Assembly: GCA_015680685.1 (NCBI GenBank)
Contig: MNCI01023765.1
Coordinates: 281,264-345,263 of the forward strand
Direction of reading: 5' to 3'
DNA length: 64,000 nt
Source of the DNA: Gnetum montanum
Lineage: Eukaryota > Streptophyta > Gnetopsida > Gnetales > Gnetaceae
Shown here: positions 34,363 through 47,559 of the stretch, one piece after another
Layout: each line of letters starts with the position of its first letter
Numbering within the stretch: position 1 is the stretch's first letter
Position numbers and translations under genes: made by a program
The notes under the pieces: model-generated
What the model saw: the letters and a program-made list of their open reading frames with translations, nothing else
The model's database searches: none
Told to the model about the DNA's origin: nothing

Positions 34363-35740
34363 ATTTTTACATGAAATTAGAGTTCGAATGAAGCTCAAGA
34401 TGCCTAGAACATGATGAAATGCATGAAGAAGGCTAGATAATCCATAAAAAAAGGAGATTTTATTAGAAGAATGATAGAGAAATGCCATGCAGGAGCACAT
34501 AACTAGATGTAATTGACATGGAGCACAAAAAATTTGAATGCAAAAATGCCTAAGGGACAAGGAACTTAACTAATTAAGCCAAGGAGCATGCAAGTGTGTC
34601 CTCCCCATAGTAGGCTCATGCCCTTATTGCCCTTGCATGCCCTCAAACCAAGGAGTCCATGGGCCCCATGGATGACTAATGGTTATGGTAAGTTAAGGAT
34701 CAAATCACCAAAGAAACTATCAAGAAACTTTGACATATCAAACTAAGACATTGAAGAAAACATGTGAAGAGGTGAGATATGGAAAGCAAAGATGGATGAG
34801 GTGGAGAGTGGAATGGAGTCCCGTATCGTGGTCACATAAAGTCCCTTGTGAATTTTTGTGATTAATATGACCTAATACCATTCATCCTTAGTTCAAATTA
34901 AAACCAACCACTTTTAGTGACTTTGCATTGACACTCCAAGACCAGTCCACCCCCTCAAGGCACAAGAATATCCCCACAGATCAATCATCATTCCTACAAG
35001 GAAAGAAAAGAGAATTAGGAAGTGAGATGGACATTAGTTAGAGGGGACCTTTAGGCATGAGTAACATGTCTTTCTAGTCCCACAACTAGTGCTTGTAGCC
35101 CGTTATTTCATCTAAGTGCATACTTTGAATTCCCATTATTATTATTTATTTTTATTTTTAGATGGAAACCACACCATGCAAATACTTTTAGCTTCTTGTT
35201 ATTGGTCGATGGTGGAATGGTAAGAGATCCATGAAAACACTCATGCACCCAAGAGGGCAGAAAAGTACAAAGAGCATCAAATCCCCTTAAAGGCACACCC
35301 TTGTCTATCCATTTAATCCTTTCCAATTTTGGAAACTGCTAAGGTCATAAGTTCTTTAAAAGTTTCATTTAAGAAGGAACCACATATTTCCAAAACAAGG
35401 GAACACCATAGAGTTTTGCAGATGGGTGGATGACATGGACTCATTGTGTGTTATCATGAAAAAGAAACCATGTCTACTTCATCAACACCAAAATTTAAAG
35501 ATAGAATCCAGACATTAGCAATCAAATAACATTATAGTACAAACCACCATCAATCAATAGCTATAGTCGCACTTAGTTCTGGCAACAACAAAGAAAAATA
35601 AAACATAAGAAAAGCATTAGAAAAAACCCAAATAAAATAAAGTAAATATAGAAGAAATTGTAAAAATGTACTGAAAATGATGTATAACAAAAACTGTGAA
35701 AAACAAAAACAAAAAAAAAAACTGAGGAGCCACTTTAATT
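34363..35740 (-). other. Non-coding spacer of element A after integrase
   Basis: This matches the spacer of element B (about 62,530-63,660), and in part that of N, on the opposite strand. It includes an A-rich stretch at 35,580-35,730 (T-rich in the sense direction). No open frame of note. Confidence 0.5.
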
Positions 35741-36960
35741 GATCAACATGGATGGCCATCACCCCCATGATTGAGTTGGAAGGAGGAGATCTGAAAAATT
35801 GAGCATGCATGTCCAACCATTGAGGTGTTCTGATTACTAGTTCTCTTAGGTTTGTGGAGAGGCTTTATTTGTTGCATGTTAACCAATAATATCTTATTTG
35901 GGCTTTCAGGTTTGTATATTAACATGGCCCTAGAAGGAAAGATTTATTAGATAATATAAAGCCCCTCCCACAACGTTTGGAACTTGGTTCTTTATGAAAC
36001 ATGTGTGGGATTCCAATATATGACCTTATCTCCTAGTTGAAATTTTACTTTCTATATTCTAAGCTCATGTCATTATTTATTGAATGCCTTGTGCAACTCG
36101 TTGGATGATAGGACAATAAATTAGTTCTCATCTAGCAAGTTGAGGTTCATTAATCTTTCTTTTTGGGATAGACTTAGGTCAAGGTCAAGGTCACAAGTTG
36201 TTGATAATGTACAAAGCTTCATTTGGATTGGAAGTGTTGGTAACTTTCCATACACAAGCTCATAGGAAAAGTAGCCAATAGGAGGTTTCCAAGTGGAGTG
36301 GTAGGCCCAAAGGACATCACTGAGTTTCGTGCTCCAATTCCTCCTATATTTATTGATGGTTTGTGTTAGTATTTTTGTTATCTCCCTATTTGTAACCTCT
36401 ACTTGACCAATGGATTAGGAATGGTAGGCTGCTGTTAATTTATGTTCAACCCCCAAGCATTGCATGAGCTTCCAAAAGGTAGTGCCTATAAAATAAGTAC
36501 CATTATTAGAAATAAGTTCACGTGACAGTCCAAACTTATTTACAACATATTGTTGTACAAACCAAGTAACCATAGAAGATGTACAATTGGTGATAGCTAC
36601 AAATTTCATCCATTTTGTATAGTAGTCAACAACAACTATGATGTATGCCTTTTCACTCAACATGGATGTGATGGGACCCATGAAGTCAATGGCCCAAATA
36701 TTAAAGGGCTCCAGTGGTTGAATCCACTATTGAGGTTCCTACATACAAGCAGTCATTCCACCATCACGTTGGTAGCATTCATAGAAGTAGACAAAGTGGT
36801 GAGCATCCTTGAAAAGTGTTGGCCAATAATACCCTACCTTGAGAATCTCAATGTTCGTGCATCTTCCACCATAGTGGCCCCCACAAGGGCCCTAGTGAGC
36901 ATCTTGGAGCATGTGTAGTTGATTAGCATTAGGTACACACCAACAGACCAAGCCTTTGGT
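35740..36960 (-). pseudogene. Element A integrase
   Basis: The best frame (36,415-36,681) has MGPITSMLSEKAYIIVVVDYYTKWMKFV and LISNNGTYFIGTTFWKLMQ. The second catalytic Asp is replaced (SDNG to SNNG). The zinc-binding region lies around 36,780-36,920 and a C-terminal part (LIYKPESPNK-type) at 35,743-35,925. The same residues appear in elements N and B. Confidence 0.75.
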
Positions 36961-37149
36961 GCATACCTTGTAAAGATGTCCATTGATTTCCATGAAGTGT
37001 TTCACCTGGTGAAGAAATTATTATTTCTTCCTATGATCCCACTACTATGGCATCTCTTGAGTGAGTAGGTAGGTGAGAATGCCATTGTACTAGTTGGTTG
37101 TAGCAGGCATCTATTTAGTTATAGCACTGACAAACAGGAGTTTATTAGG

Positions 37150-38400
37150 AAACTAATTTGAAAGTAGGCTATCCTCCTCTTTGTTATTTCATCTCAATTG
37201 AGATAAGTTATCAACAACCACATTCTTGGTTTCCTTTCGATCTACCATTGTAAGATCAAATTCTTGTAAGATCACTAGCCATTATATGACATGGGGACTC
37301 ACTGTTGGTTTATTCATTATGAATTAGATTGTAGTATGGTCTATGTGCACGAACACCTTATACCCAAGCACATAGTGCCTAAATTTCGCCAAGGCAAATA
37401 CCACAACCATTAATTCTTTTTCTGTTACGATGTAGTTCAGCTATGCACCCACAATGCTTTTGCTCATACAATGAATATAGTAAGGGTGTTTCTGATTCTC
37501 CAACTATGTGAGCATGACTCCCAAGGCATAATTGGATACATCTGTCATGATGTGAAAGGGCCTAGACCAATCATGTGCTCATGGAATTGAAGTTTACACA
37601 AGCTTCTCTTGAAGCTACTGGATTGCACATTCACATTTCTTGGTCTAGATAAATGGAGCATCCTTTTTTGTCAGCTCCACCAATGGTTTAGTGATCTTAG
37701 AGAAATTCTCAATGAATCACCAATAGTAGCTAGTGTGTCCAAAAAATGCTCTCACATCTTTAACAATTTCTGTTTGTCTAGTAATTTCTTGGATGACTCT
37801 TATTTTTTTAGGCTTCATCTTGATCCCTTTTTCTAAAATTTTATGTTCCAAAATATGCCTTCCTGGACCATCAAGTGGCTCTTCTACTAATTGAGCCTAA
37901 GATTTGTCTCCACAAACCTTTTTAGCACTTGTTCAAGATAGTCCAAGGCTTGCTTGAATGTAGCTCCTTAGGTGGAGAAGTCATTCATAAAGACTTCCAT
38001 CTTGCTACTAATGTGTTGTTGAAAGATACCCAAAAAGAGACATTGGAATGTGGTAGGAGCATTACATAGGCCAAATGACATCTTTTTGTATGTGAAATTC
38101 CCCCAGGAACTTGTGAATGTGGTTTTGGTCTAATCCTCTAATGCTATCTGAATTTGGTTATAGCCACTATAACCATCTAGAAAGCTATAGTAGCAATGCC
38201 TAGAAATGGTATCCAATACCTAGTCCACAAAATGACAATGGAAAGTGATCTTTGTATGTTTCCATGTTCAACAGACTAAAATCAATGCAAACCATCCATT
38301 TTCCATCTTTCTTTGGCACTATCATAAGTGGGCTAATGCACTCACTATCTACAGTGGGATAAATGAACCCTAGCTTGAGGAGTTGTTCAATCTCCTCTTT
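37150..38400 (-). pseudogene. Element A reverse transcriptase and RNase H, broken
   Basis: At 38,200-38,403 LLKLGFIYPTVDSECISPLMIVPKKDGKWMVCIDFSLLN is the start of a Ty3/gypsy RT. The MPFGLCNAP and FMDD regions are recognisable but interrupted at about 38,080 and 37,990. RNase H remnants extend to about 37,150. The 5' neighbour, the protease, is found 13 kb away at 52,156 because N is inserted between them. Confidence 0.75.
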
Positions 38401-38883
38401 CATAACCTACTTCAATTTAGGATTTCATAGCCATTGCAGTTGCCTCTTTGGGATAATGGAAGGATCCATGTAGATGTGATGCTGGCATATCCTATGATCA
38501 ATTCAAGTGAGTTTAGGAAATGACCAAGCAAAGGCTGTTATCCATTTATTAACCACCTCAAACAGCTTCTTTTTCTATGTAGGAGCAAGGTTGGCATTGA
38601 TGATAACCAACTTGTTACTTTTTAGAAAAACATATTCCATTATGGCCAGTAGACTTTTCAACTTAAGAGGCTCCTGTTTAAATCTCTTAGGGATTTTCAA
38701 CTCTCCCCAATTGGTGTCATTAGGTTCATTGGAGAGGTAGCAATGGATTTTCTCCATCTTGTCCATGCCTTCAATGTAGGCACTCGTAAGGCTCTTAGTC
38801 TATTCCATGTAGAGAGTCAAGCTACTTTTAGGTTTAGCTATTAGCCAGCAGGTACCCTCTAGGTTTGTGGCTACTGTGTATGG

Positions 38884-38888
38884 GCACC
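38884..38888. repeat. Target site duplication GCACC (left)
   Basis: GCACC directly precedes the left LTR of element N and recurs directly after the right LTR at 52,006-52,010. A 5-bp duplication is usual for Ty3/gypsy integration. Confidence 0.85.
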
Positions 38889-39789
38889 TAATGAAGTGTC
38901 ATTAAGTCAATGCATTGACTGGGCCGCATATACGTAGTCACATTAATGCGGGCCCGTCAACGTAGCCTCCTTGCATCGACGTGGCCCCGTTTACGTAGCC
39001 ACCTTTCTTGGCCTATAAATAAGAGGGCATTACCTCATTTAGGCATCTTTTTGAGTAGTTGTAATGAAGATCTTGTAGTTTGTTCCCGTAGGAGATAGAA
39101 TATTTTCCAAGTGCCCACAATAGGTGTAAGAAAAGTGATCGACTCTTTATTTGAGCATTGATGTATCTAAGCCCATTGGCATGACGAAAATAAAGACAAA
39201 CTATTCAAGCATTCCTTGCAACATTTGGACTTAGTTATTTTATGCATTTAATAGTTTAATATGTTTATGCTTTATTAGTTACTTGTTAATCACTTAAGTT
39301 TTCGTTATTATAGTTTCAATCACTATTGTTCATTCGTAGTTCGTTAAGGCCATAAGTACGACCATCTCGAACGTAACCCAAACACTTGGTAAGCCTAGTG
39401 ACGCTTAACGTTTGGTAACCCAGAAGTGTTAGGAGATGCTCAGAACGTGCTCGAAAGATGGGATCAGATACATATGCTAGGAATAGTTAGAATATAAGCT
39501 AGGATAATTAGAGTTTAGATAATAGTTTATTCCTTACTTTCCATACCTCAATTAGCCGTTGAAAAGATAACTAAAAAGATATAAAAATCATTAGCCTTAG
39601 TCTCACTTAACCATCATAAAAAAAACCTCACAAGTGAGATTAGGATGACAACGACTGTTCTAACCCAAGGTTTCACTGGTTAGAAGTCTGGTGTATGTTA
39701 AGTGCTTATAGTTTATAGATTTTGACCGAGTCACGTGTGAACACTCGTGATTCATATGGTTGGACATAGGGGTACCTAGTCGCTCATCA
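38889..39789 (+). repeat. 5' LTR of element N
   Basis: It starts TAATGAAGTG (TGATGAAGTG in the 3' LTR) and ends CGCTCATCA. U3 carries short degenerate repeats of the form GTnnACGnrGCC before the TATA box TATAAATA at 39,014-39,021. Confidence 0.88.
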
Positions 39790-39808
39790 TTGACGCCGTT
39801 ATTGGGGA
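39790..39808 (+). promoter_or_regulatory. Primer binding site of element N
   Basis: TGACGCCGTTATTGGGGAT directly follows the LTR end. It is close to TGGCGCCGTTGCCGGGGAT, the primer site seen in many plant Tat/Athila elements. Confidence 0.75.
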
Positions 39809-39934
39809 TTGTTAGTCTTACATGTGTCATTTGACCTTAGTGAAATTATCATTTAAGTCATTGGAACGGACCTAGGATAGAAATATTTCCACACGCTAGG
39901 TGAATTTAAGTAAATCTTAAGGGACACCGATTAC

Positions 39935-42230
39935 ATGGACCATCTAATGTCCAATATGTCTTCTCATAGGAGAGAGGTATTTGAATCACTGGTGCCATAA
40001 GAATGTCAGGTGGTGTACAAACATCCCAATGAATGTGTCCCTGATTTCACATTCATCCTACATCAGGATGAGCATCTTCGATGGTAGGACATGGAGGGTA
40101 GCATTGTGCTACCACCTGAATGAGCAACTCTTGCGATGCTATATCACAATCTAGGCAAATTGGGCATCCAAGGCTGGGTGGCAGAGTATGTCATGGAGGA
40201 CCATGACTACCAGGACTATCGTCCCACGGAGGCTCAATGGACAAGAGACCAGCAGCAGGTGTAGAGATATGAATAGCTGAAGGGGAAACAATTCAGTAAC
40301 CTCTTATTCTCGCAAGGGCCGCAAGATGATGAGGATCTCGTCTTTCATGATACCCATTCAACCGAACTTCCCTTAGGGCAGCAGTTCATCCAGTCAATCA
40401 TTTAGAACAAACCTCCAAGTGACCACGATCCTCAAGGGGATGGAGGGTCATGCAGCAAGGTTGGGCTGGATGATCAAGGCCATCATTAGGGTAGATGGGG
40501 AGATCGACACCAGAGTGGTGGTGATGCCTCTCCTTCTTCTTCATCCTCCCCCTCTCCTGCACCTTCATCAAGCTTAGGCTTTGAGCGTAATGATGGAAGG
40601 TGAGAGTGAAAGGATGGTGGTAAATAGGTTTGGAAGGGACAACGTGAGGAAGCATGTGACCAATTGCGTGATGCTTGCCAGCATGAAAGAAGGGGTAGCC
40701 AGAATCGTCATAGACATCATGGTCCCCAACAGGACTATGATTCGGACAAGCCGTTGTTAGCCACTTAGAGCATGCTCTAGATCGCAGAGGTAGTTCACAT
40801 TCCAAGTAGGCACATGAAGGATAGTTGGATCAAGTGTGTTGATATGAACAACATCCCCAGATTTGAAGGGGGATAGAACTGTGATCCGTAGACCCACTTG
40901 CAGGCATTCCATGCCACTTGCACCCTACAAAACATTGATAATGATTGGAAATGGTTGAAGCTATTCCCTTGCACACTCATTAAAGAAGCTGAAAGTTGGT
41001 ATTGGTTCTTGGAGCTGGAATCAATCAGAAGATGGAGTATGATGCTTGAAATTTTTAATGAAAAATATCAAACGTACTCTAGAGTGGCGAATCTGAGATG
41101 GCAGATCCAAGGTTGAAAATAAGGGAATCATGAACCCTTGGATGCTGCCATGAGTAGGTACTACTCACTATTGCATCGGTGCCCTGGTCATGATTACTCT
41201 CAACGGGCATAGATTCACCACATCATTGATGGGCTCCATTTTGAAATGCGAAAGACCCTTGGCGTGTACACCAAGGGATGACTGTTGGAGCTAAGGGCCC
41301 ATCAGTTGCAGCGCCTCATTGAGCAGGTGGCCAAGGAGGAATGAGAACTTAGGAAAATGGAGAGTGTAGAAGAATTCAACCGGGACCCTTCCCTCAGAAA
41401 AAGGGAGGTTCGATTTTGTGATGAGGAGGATGAGTCACCACTGGAAGCAGCGGTGAATCAGAAGACTTTGCCGTTACAAAAGTTTGCATTTGAAATATCG
41501 ACAAAAGTGGATAAAATGTGGGAATCTTTGGATGAGAAATTCCAAAGTGTATTGAAAATTGTAGAAGAGTCCAAACAACAAGGTAGCGAGCATGATCAGC
41601 ATTGGAAGAANTAGCAGACACCCCGAAGGTTGCCTTATCCACAAGGCAATTCCAGGCAGTTCCACCAGTAGTAGCAAGGATATTATCCAAGTGGAATGCC
41701 TCTGCAATCGTATGAATACTTCTAATAGTGGTAGCAACCACAAGCATAGGGGATGCCACCTCCAAGGTAGTAGTACCCATACAAGCAATCAAATTATTAT
41801 GGGTACTATGTTTAGCAACTGGTCTCTCCAAGAGAGTCTTCCAGTCATGCAGCCTTTCCCAGTTACTAACACCCCCCTGAATATTTTCGACACCCATCTC
41901 CATCACCTAGGGAGCAAACCCACATCTTTTCTACCCTCCATCACCTTCTTCTACCACTCCTCCACACCATCCCACTCAGTTGCCACCTGCTCCATCAATG
42001 CATGGAGAAATACTACCACAGCCACAACAACGGAATGCTACAAGGGCTATTAACTTACAACTGGCACCTCGGCCAAGTGGACCGGAACCCAAGCCATGCA
42101 AACTTCCTTTTTTTCAGCCTAATAATTTGAACACACCCTCACCTATGCCTGTGGCTATTGCCTCTGAACCTACCAACACCTCTACCATCATACCGCTCGA
42201 GTAGTCCTCCACTCCGTCGCACTCCAACGT
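39935..42230 (+). pseudogene. Element N gag, broken
   Basis: A frame opens at the ATG at 39,935 and passes through stops to a gag core at 40,805-41,370. Recognisable residues are NNIPRFEGG, FHATCTLQNIDNDWKWLKLFP, EAESWYWFLELESI and FNEKYQTYSR, which match retrotransposon_gag. A Gln/Pro-rich tail follows to about 42,200. The large minus-strand frames in this region are shadows. A single ambiguous base lies at 41,611, without a duplication around it. Confidence 0.75.
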
Positions 42231-42299
42231 CTAGACGATCATGCTCACACATGCCGTGATTGACTAGATCAAAGTAGGTTTTCTTCCCCAAAAATTGAC

Positions 42300-42660
42300 A
42301 AATTCGGGAAGCCCCCTCATCTATCTTTAGGTGGCAGGGAATGAGCCGTGCAAAGCTCTTCTAGACTCGGGGTTAAGGCTCAATTTGATCTCTCATGATA
42401 TGTAAAAGAACTGGAACTTGCCCTCGCTAAAGAAGAGCAACATCCAGCTTAAGTTAGTAGACCAATCCATCACCGTTCCCTTGGGTTTGGTGGAGGACAT
42501 TGTGACCACCATTTCTGGATGGTCCTATCCTACTGATTTCCTGGTCATCCGTGTAGAGAATTGTAAGGGAAACTTTCTAATCATCATGGGAAGAGCTTGG
42601 CTAAGCATGGTGGATGCATGACTAGGACTCTGAGATTTGTCCTTGGAAATTTTAAAGGAA
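42300..42660 (+). pseudogene. Element N aspartic protease, broken
   Basis: LLDSGLRLNLIS (about 42,360) keeps the catalytic D-S-G. It is followed by LVDQSITVPLGLVEDIVTTISGW and FLIIMGRAWLSMVDA (42,418-42,621), the flap and C-terminal blocks of plant gypsy proteases. The same blocks occur on the minus strand in element A at 52,156-52,362. Confidence 0.8.
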
Positions 42661-43229
42661 AATCCTTTGGGGAAGATCGAGAAGAAAAGAGTTCCATGCA
42701 TCGCATAGTGACTCGGGGTGCAACTATGTGTAGCAGTTATGGTCTGCTAAGTGGATATCCATTCAAGCATGCAACTGGTGTATCGAGGAATCACCTATTG
42801 AACAGTGCTTGTATGTACCAGCCACTAACCAAGAGGGCACCCAGTGGTTGATAACTGATCCTACTAGCAGCACATTGTGCATGGAACCGTCTGAGGGGCT
42901 AGTGCAAGCCTATGTTGAAAGCATGAATGAGATGGAAGTGGTTCATCAATAGATCTCCATTGTTGATGACCAAAATGACTAGGGAATGCTACAAATCCCT
43001 GAGAGCTTCAAACAAGAGCCCTTGGAGCTAAAGTCTTTACTGGCTCACTTGGAATATGCATTCTTGCAAAATGGCAAGGCGGTAATTATCAATGCTACCC
43101 TTTCTCCTAAACAGAAAAAGAAATTACTGGAGATGGTAAAGAAATGATTGCTGCATTCGCATGGTCATATCCTGAGTTGATCGAAGTTGATCCCAAGGTC
43201 TACCAACATCAGATCTACCTTGACCCTTC

Positions 43230-44500
43230 CATGAATCCACGATGATAGCCACAAAGATAGTTGAATCCCAAATTGAAGTAGATTGTAAAAGATGAAATCG
43301 AATAATTTCTTAAGGCGGGATTCATCTATTCTATCACTAATAGCGAATGGATTAGCCCACTCGTTATTATGCCCAAGAAAGATGGAAAGTGGAGGGTCTA
43401 TATTGATTTCCGATTGCTCAATATGACAACCTTCAAGGACCACTTTCCACTCCCATGTGTGGACCAGGTGTTGGACACCATCGCAGGACACCGATACTAC
43501 AGTTTTTTGGATGGTTATAGTGGTTATAACCAAGACCAAATAACACCAGAGGACCAAGCCAAAACAACGTTCACAAGTCCATGGGGGACTTTTGCATATA
43601 AGAAGATGCCCTTTGGCCTATGCAATGCACCTGCAACATTCCAACGCCTTGTCCTAAGCATCTTCCAGCAACAAATTGGCAATGGTGTAGAAGTCTTCAT
43701 GGACAACTTCTCCACCTATGGGGCCATGTTTGAGCAAGCCTTGGACCATCTAGAGTAGTTTCTAAAGAGGTGTGTAGACACCAATCTATGGCTCAATTGG
43801 CAAAAGAGCCATTTGATGGTCCAAGAGGGCATTGTGCTGGGGCATCACATCTCATCAATAGGGATCAGTGTAGACCCTAAAAAGATCAGGGTCATCCAAT
43901 GAATCACTCACCAACCAAGTACCATCAAAGATGTTCGATCATTACTTGGACACACTAGTTACTACTGGCATTTCCTTGAGCGCTTCTCGAAGATCGCCCA
44001 GCCGTTGGTAGAACTTACAAAGAAGGACATTTTGTTCATCTGGACCAAGGAATGCGAGTCTGCATTCCAAGAGCTAAAATAGAAACTTGTAGAAGCTCTA
44101 GTTCTATGGGCACTTGATTGGTCCAGAACCTTTCACATTATGATGTATGCCTCCAACTATGCCTTGGGAGCCATGCTTAGATAGTGTGATGATCAGAAAT
44201 GTCCATATTATATCCATTGTGCAAGTCGTAGCATTTTGGGTGCTCAATTGAACTATACCTCCACTGAGAAGGAGTTGATGGCGGTGGTGTTCGCCTTGGA
44301 TAAATTATAGCAATATGTGCTTGGATACGAGGTGTTTATGCACATGGACCACAGTGCTATCCGGTTCCTAATGAACAAACCAACAGTGAGCCCCCACATA
44401 ATCTGGTGGCTGGTGATTCTTTAGGAGTTTGATTTTACCATGGTAGATCAAAAGGGGACTGAGAATGTGGTTGCTGACCACTTTTCTCAATTACGATGGG
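43230..44500 (+). pseudogene. Element N reverse transcriptase and RNase H, broken
   Basis: The RT frame at 43,369-43,758 is open for 129 codons. It has MPKKDGKWRVYIDFRLLN, YYSFLDGYSGYNQ, MPFGLCNAPATFQR and VFMDNF (FMDD active site with D to N). After a stop the thumb (KSHLMVQEGIVLGHHIS) and RNase H (MMYASNYALGAML, YTSTEKELMAVVFAL, TENVVADHFSQL) follow. The active-site change and the stops mean it cannot be functional. Confidence 0.85.
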
Positions 44501-44699
44501 ATGATGTAGAAGAGGAGGAGCCCTTATCTGACTAGTTTCTAGATGAACTCCTCTTCACAGGCGCCATTGATCCTCAAGCATCCAAGGAATTCCCTTGGTT
44601 CAATCGCATCCTCACCTACCTTACAACCTAGGAGCTGCCAAAGGAGTGGAACCATTGGTAGAAAGAACAGTTTCTCCATAAGGCCAAGCATTTCATGGA

Positions 44700-45830
44700 A
44701 ATCAAACGGTCACCTCTACAAGGTGTGCACAGATGGCTTGGTTCAATGGTGTGTCCTTGATGATGATACATTGTGCATCCTCCAAGATGCTCATGAGGGC
44801 CCTTGTGGGGGCCACTATGCTGGATGCTGAACGACCATTAAAATCCTGCTTGCAGGGTATTACTGGCCTACACTTTTCAAGGATGCACAATGGTTTGCCT
44901 GCTCCTGTGAATGATGCCAAAGAGATGGTGGGATGAAGACACGGTTGGAGGGACCTCAATAGTGGATCCAGCCATTGGAGCCCTTCGACATTTGGGGTAT
45001 TGACTTTATGGGGCCCATCACCCCCTTGTTAAATGGAAAGGCATATATCATCGTGGCTGTGGACTACTGTACAAAGTGGGTAGAAGCAGTAGCCGTCGTT
45101 GACTATTCTTCCAACACCACCGCACGATTTGTCTAGCAACAAATCGTTATCATGTTTGGAGTGCCATGCGCACTCATTTCTGACAATGGGACTCACTTCA
45201 CGGGTGCCACTTTTTAGAAACTCATGCAATGCTAAGGGGTAACACATAAATTTACAACACCCTATCCCCCCCAAGCCAATGGGCAAGCTGAAGTCACCAA
45301 TAGGGAGATCACCAAGATCCTTACCCGAACCATTAGCAAATACAGGAGGGATTGGAGTACCAAGCTCAACGATGCCCTATGGGCCTATCACTCCACTTGG
45401 AAACTTCCTATAGGGTACTCTCCCTATGAGTTAGTGTACAGAAAGTTTCCAACACTTCCAATCCAAGCAGAACTCTAAACACTATCCATAGCCAGTGACC
45501 TTGGCCTTGACCTACCGCTAGCACAACATGAATGATTAATCAATTTAAGTGTGCTAGATGAGAACCGATTGGTGGCCCTATTTTCAAATGAAACCCACAT
45601 GGCCTATAATAAGAAATGACATGATCTTAGGATTTGGAAGGTCACATTTCGCTATGGAGACAAGGTATTGTATTGGAACCCCTCACATGTATCCCAACCG
45701 ACAAAGTTTCAGACACTATGGGAGGGACCTTATATTATCTTCGAAACCTTCCCATCTGGGGCCTTACTCATCCACAAACCTGGGGATCCCACCAGAACAT
45801 AGTTAGTCAACCACTAACAACCAAAACCTT
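44700..45830 (+). pseudogene. Element N integrase, broken
   Basis: Zinc-binding remnants (HEGPCGGHYAGC, CSCEXCQ) precede [41 protein letters not shown] and QANGQAEVTNREITKIL, so the D, D and E catalytic positions can all be seen. The C-terminal part ends with FQTLWEGPYIIFETFPSGALLIHKP. Stops occur at several former Gln and Trp codons. Confidence 0.85.
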
Positions 45831-45949
45831 TCCATGAGCTCCACACAACCAGTGCCATCACCTTATCATCAACCAGTTGTCCATGCTCCATTTTTTGTGT
45901 CTCCTCCTTTCCACCCAGTTGTGGGGGAGACCATCATCCCTACTGATCC

Positions 45950-46140
45950 GTTTCCCTACACCCCTCACCATTTTATCATTTTTTGTTTTACACTTTTTTT
46001 CCACTTTTTTGTTTACACTTGTTATTTTACACTTTTTTGTCTTTCACCATTGTTCATACGTTTGCACATTCTTTGAACATCTTTTCATTTTCTTTAATTA
46101 TTTTTCATTTTTTGTATCTGTCCATTTTTTTCGCATAATT
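45950..46140 (+). other. T-rich tract after integrase
   Basis: About 190 bases with long T runs (TTTTTTGTTTTACACTTTTTTTCC and similar). Elements A (35,580-35,730) and B (63,540-63,650) have the same tract at the same place in the sense direction. It may be a polypyrimidine region for processing, or simply low complexity kept by descent. Confidence 0.5.
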
Positions 46141-46539
46141 GCTAAGACGTCGTTGTATTGTCCTTAGGTGTTTGGCACGGTTGGTTTTCGTTACGATGGG
46201 TACTGTAATAGTCTTCCTCATTATCTGGCTCCCACCATTGCATGGTTGTCCTTGGATTTTACGTTTTTTTCACTTCATAAACTTTGTAGTGTTCCATGGT
46301 TTTCCTTTTGTTGCGAACATTCAACCCCTTCACTCAAAAATATTTTAATTAATGTGTGACTTGTGTAGTTCCCTGATTGAGGGATGACCCAATGGTTTGA
46401 ATTGGGTGTGACTTCAAGGGAACTACTTTATTCGTTGTTATGTTCTATTCCCTAGGTTGCCAATGTGTCCTTACAGATTTCCTACCACTCCAAGTCTCTC
46501 TCCATGGAAGCTTCTGGGCAGTTCAACCTGGCATGGTGT

Positions 46540-46815
46540 GGTTCTCACTGAATAATTAAAAAAAACAAACAAAATAAAGAAATAAAATGAGGATTCAAAG
46601 CACACCCCTTAGTCAGATGCATGCACACACGCATGGATCTTCATATGGTGTGGTTCCCCCGAACAAGAGCAAAGACAAAAGAATCATGGGGGAATTCAAA
46701 GCACACCCCCTGGTCGGATGCATGCACACACGCATGGGTCTTCGCATGGTGTGGTTCCCTTGAACAAGAGCAAAGACAAACAAATCACAGGGGAATTCAA
46801 AGCACACCCCTTAGG
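46540..46815 (+). repeat. About 101-base tandem repeat in element N
   Basis: ATTCAAAGCACACCCC begins units at 46,593, 46,693 and 46,795. A partial unit (GGTGTGGTTCTC) lies before them. The repeat includes the block GATGCATGCACACACGCATG. Divergence between units is low compared with the rest of the element. Confidence 0.8.
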
Positions 46816-47559
46816 CCACCCCTCACGGGCCACACACACTAGTTATGGGACTTCCTTGATCCCCTCTAACTTTGTTTGGTTTCACTTCCTTCTTCTCACG
46901 TTTCCTGGAGTGGTGGTTCTCTGTGGGGTCATTCTTACTTCCTTAGGGGATGGTCAGGACTTCGTCTATCACTGCGATGTCATTGACTACAGATGGTTTT
47001 GGGTTTGAACTCAGGAAAGGTTTTACCAGGTCACTTAACCACGATCGCACATGGGGTTTCATGTGGCTGACACTCAGAATTTCTATTCTCTCCTTTCCCT
47101 CTATTCCCACTTCTCTCCATACACACCTCATTGTCCTTTTTATGTTTTGTGTGTTCATCATGTTTTCTGTAGGTCTCTCATGCCTTGGCAGGTTCTCTTG
47201 GTTTGGGGTCTTCACTGGTCAACACCAATTCTTGGCACCTGGGCCCACAGACCCTGGTGTTGAGGGTATGCAGGGGCTACAAAGGTTGTTGCCTACTATG
47301 GGGAGGACCCACCTGCATATTCTTGGTTTCGCCTATTAAGCCTCCCATCCTTTGGATTCCTTGGTTGATTCTTTTCAGTGTCCCATGATTCGATTTCTTC
47401 CTCGTAGAGTTCTTTTTGAATCCCGTTCTCCAATTTTGTCTCTTTTTCCCACTTCATTACCTTCCTCATGTCCTCAACCATGACTAGGCCTTTCCCATGC
47501 TTCAACCGCCTCAATTTGGATTTTCAAATTTAGCATTTTAGGTGTTTTATGGGTTGGTC

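Noticed and set aside
40398-40805. 135-codon minus-strand open frame
   Set aside because: It overlaps the plus-strand gag of N in opposite orientation and has His-rich, domain-free content.
41394-41906. 170-codon minus-strand open frame
   Set aside because: It is antisense to the gag region of element N, contains an ambiguous base and has no domain. It is a shadow frame.
46593-46815. CRISPR-like array of regular repeats
   Set aside because: Units are contiguous tandem repeats without unique spacers, within a plant retrotransposon.
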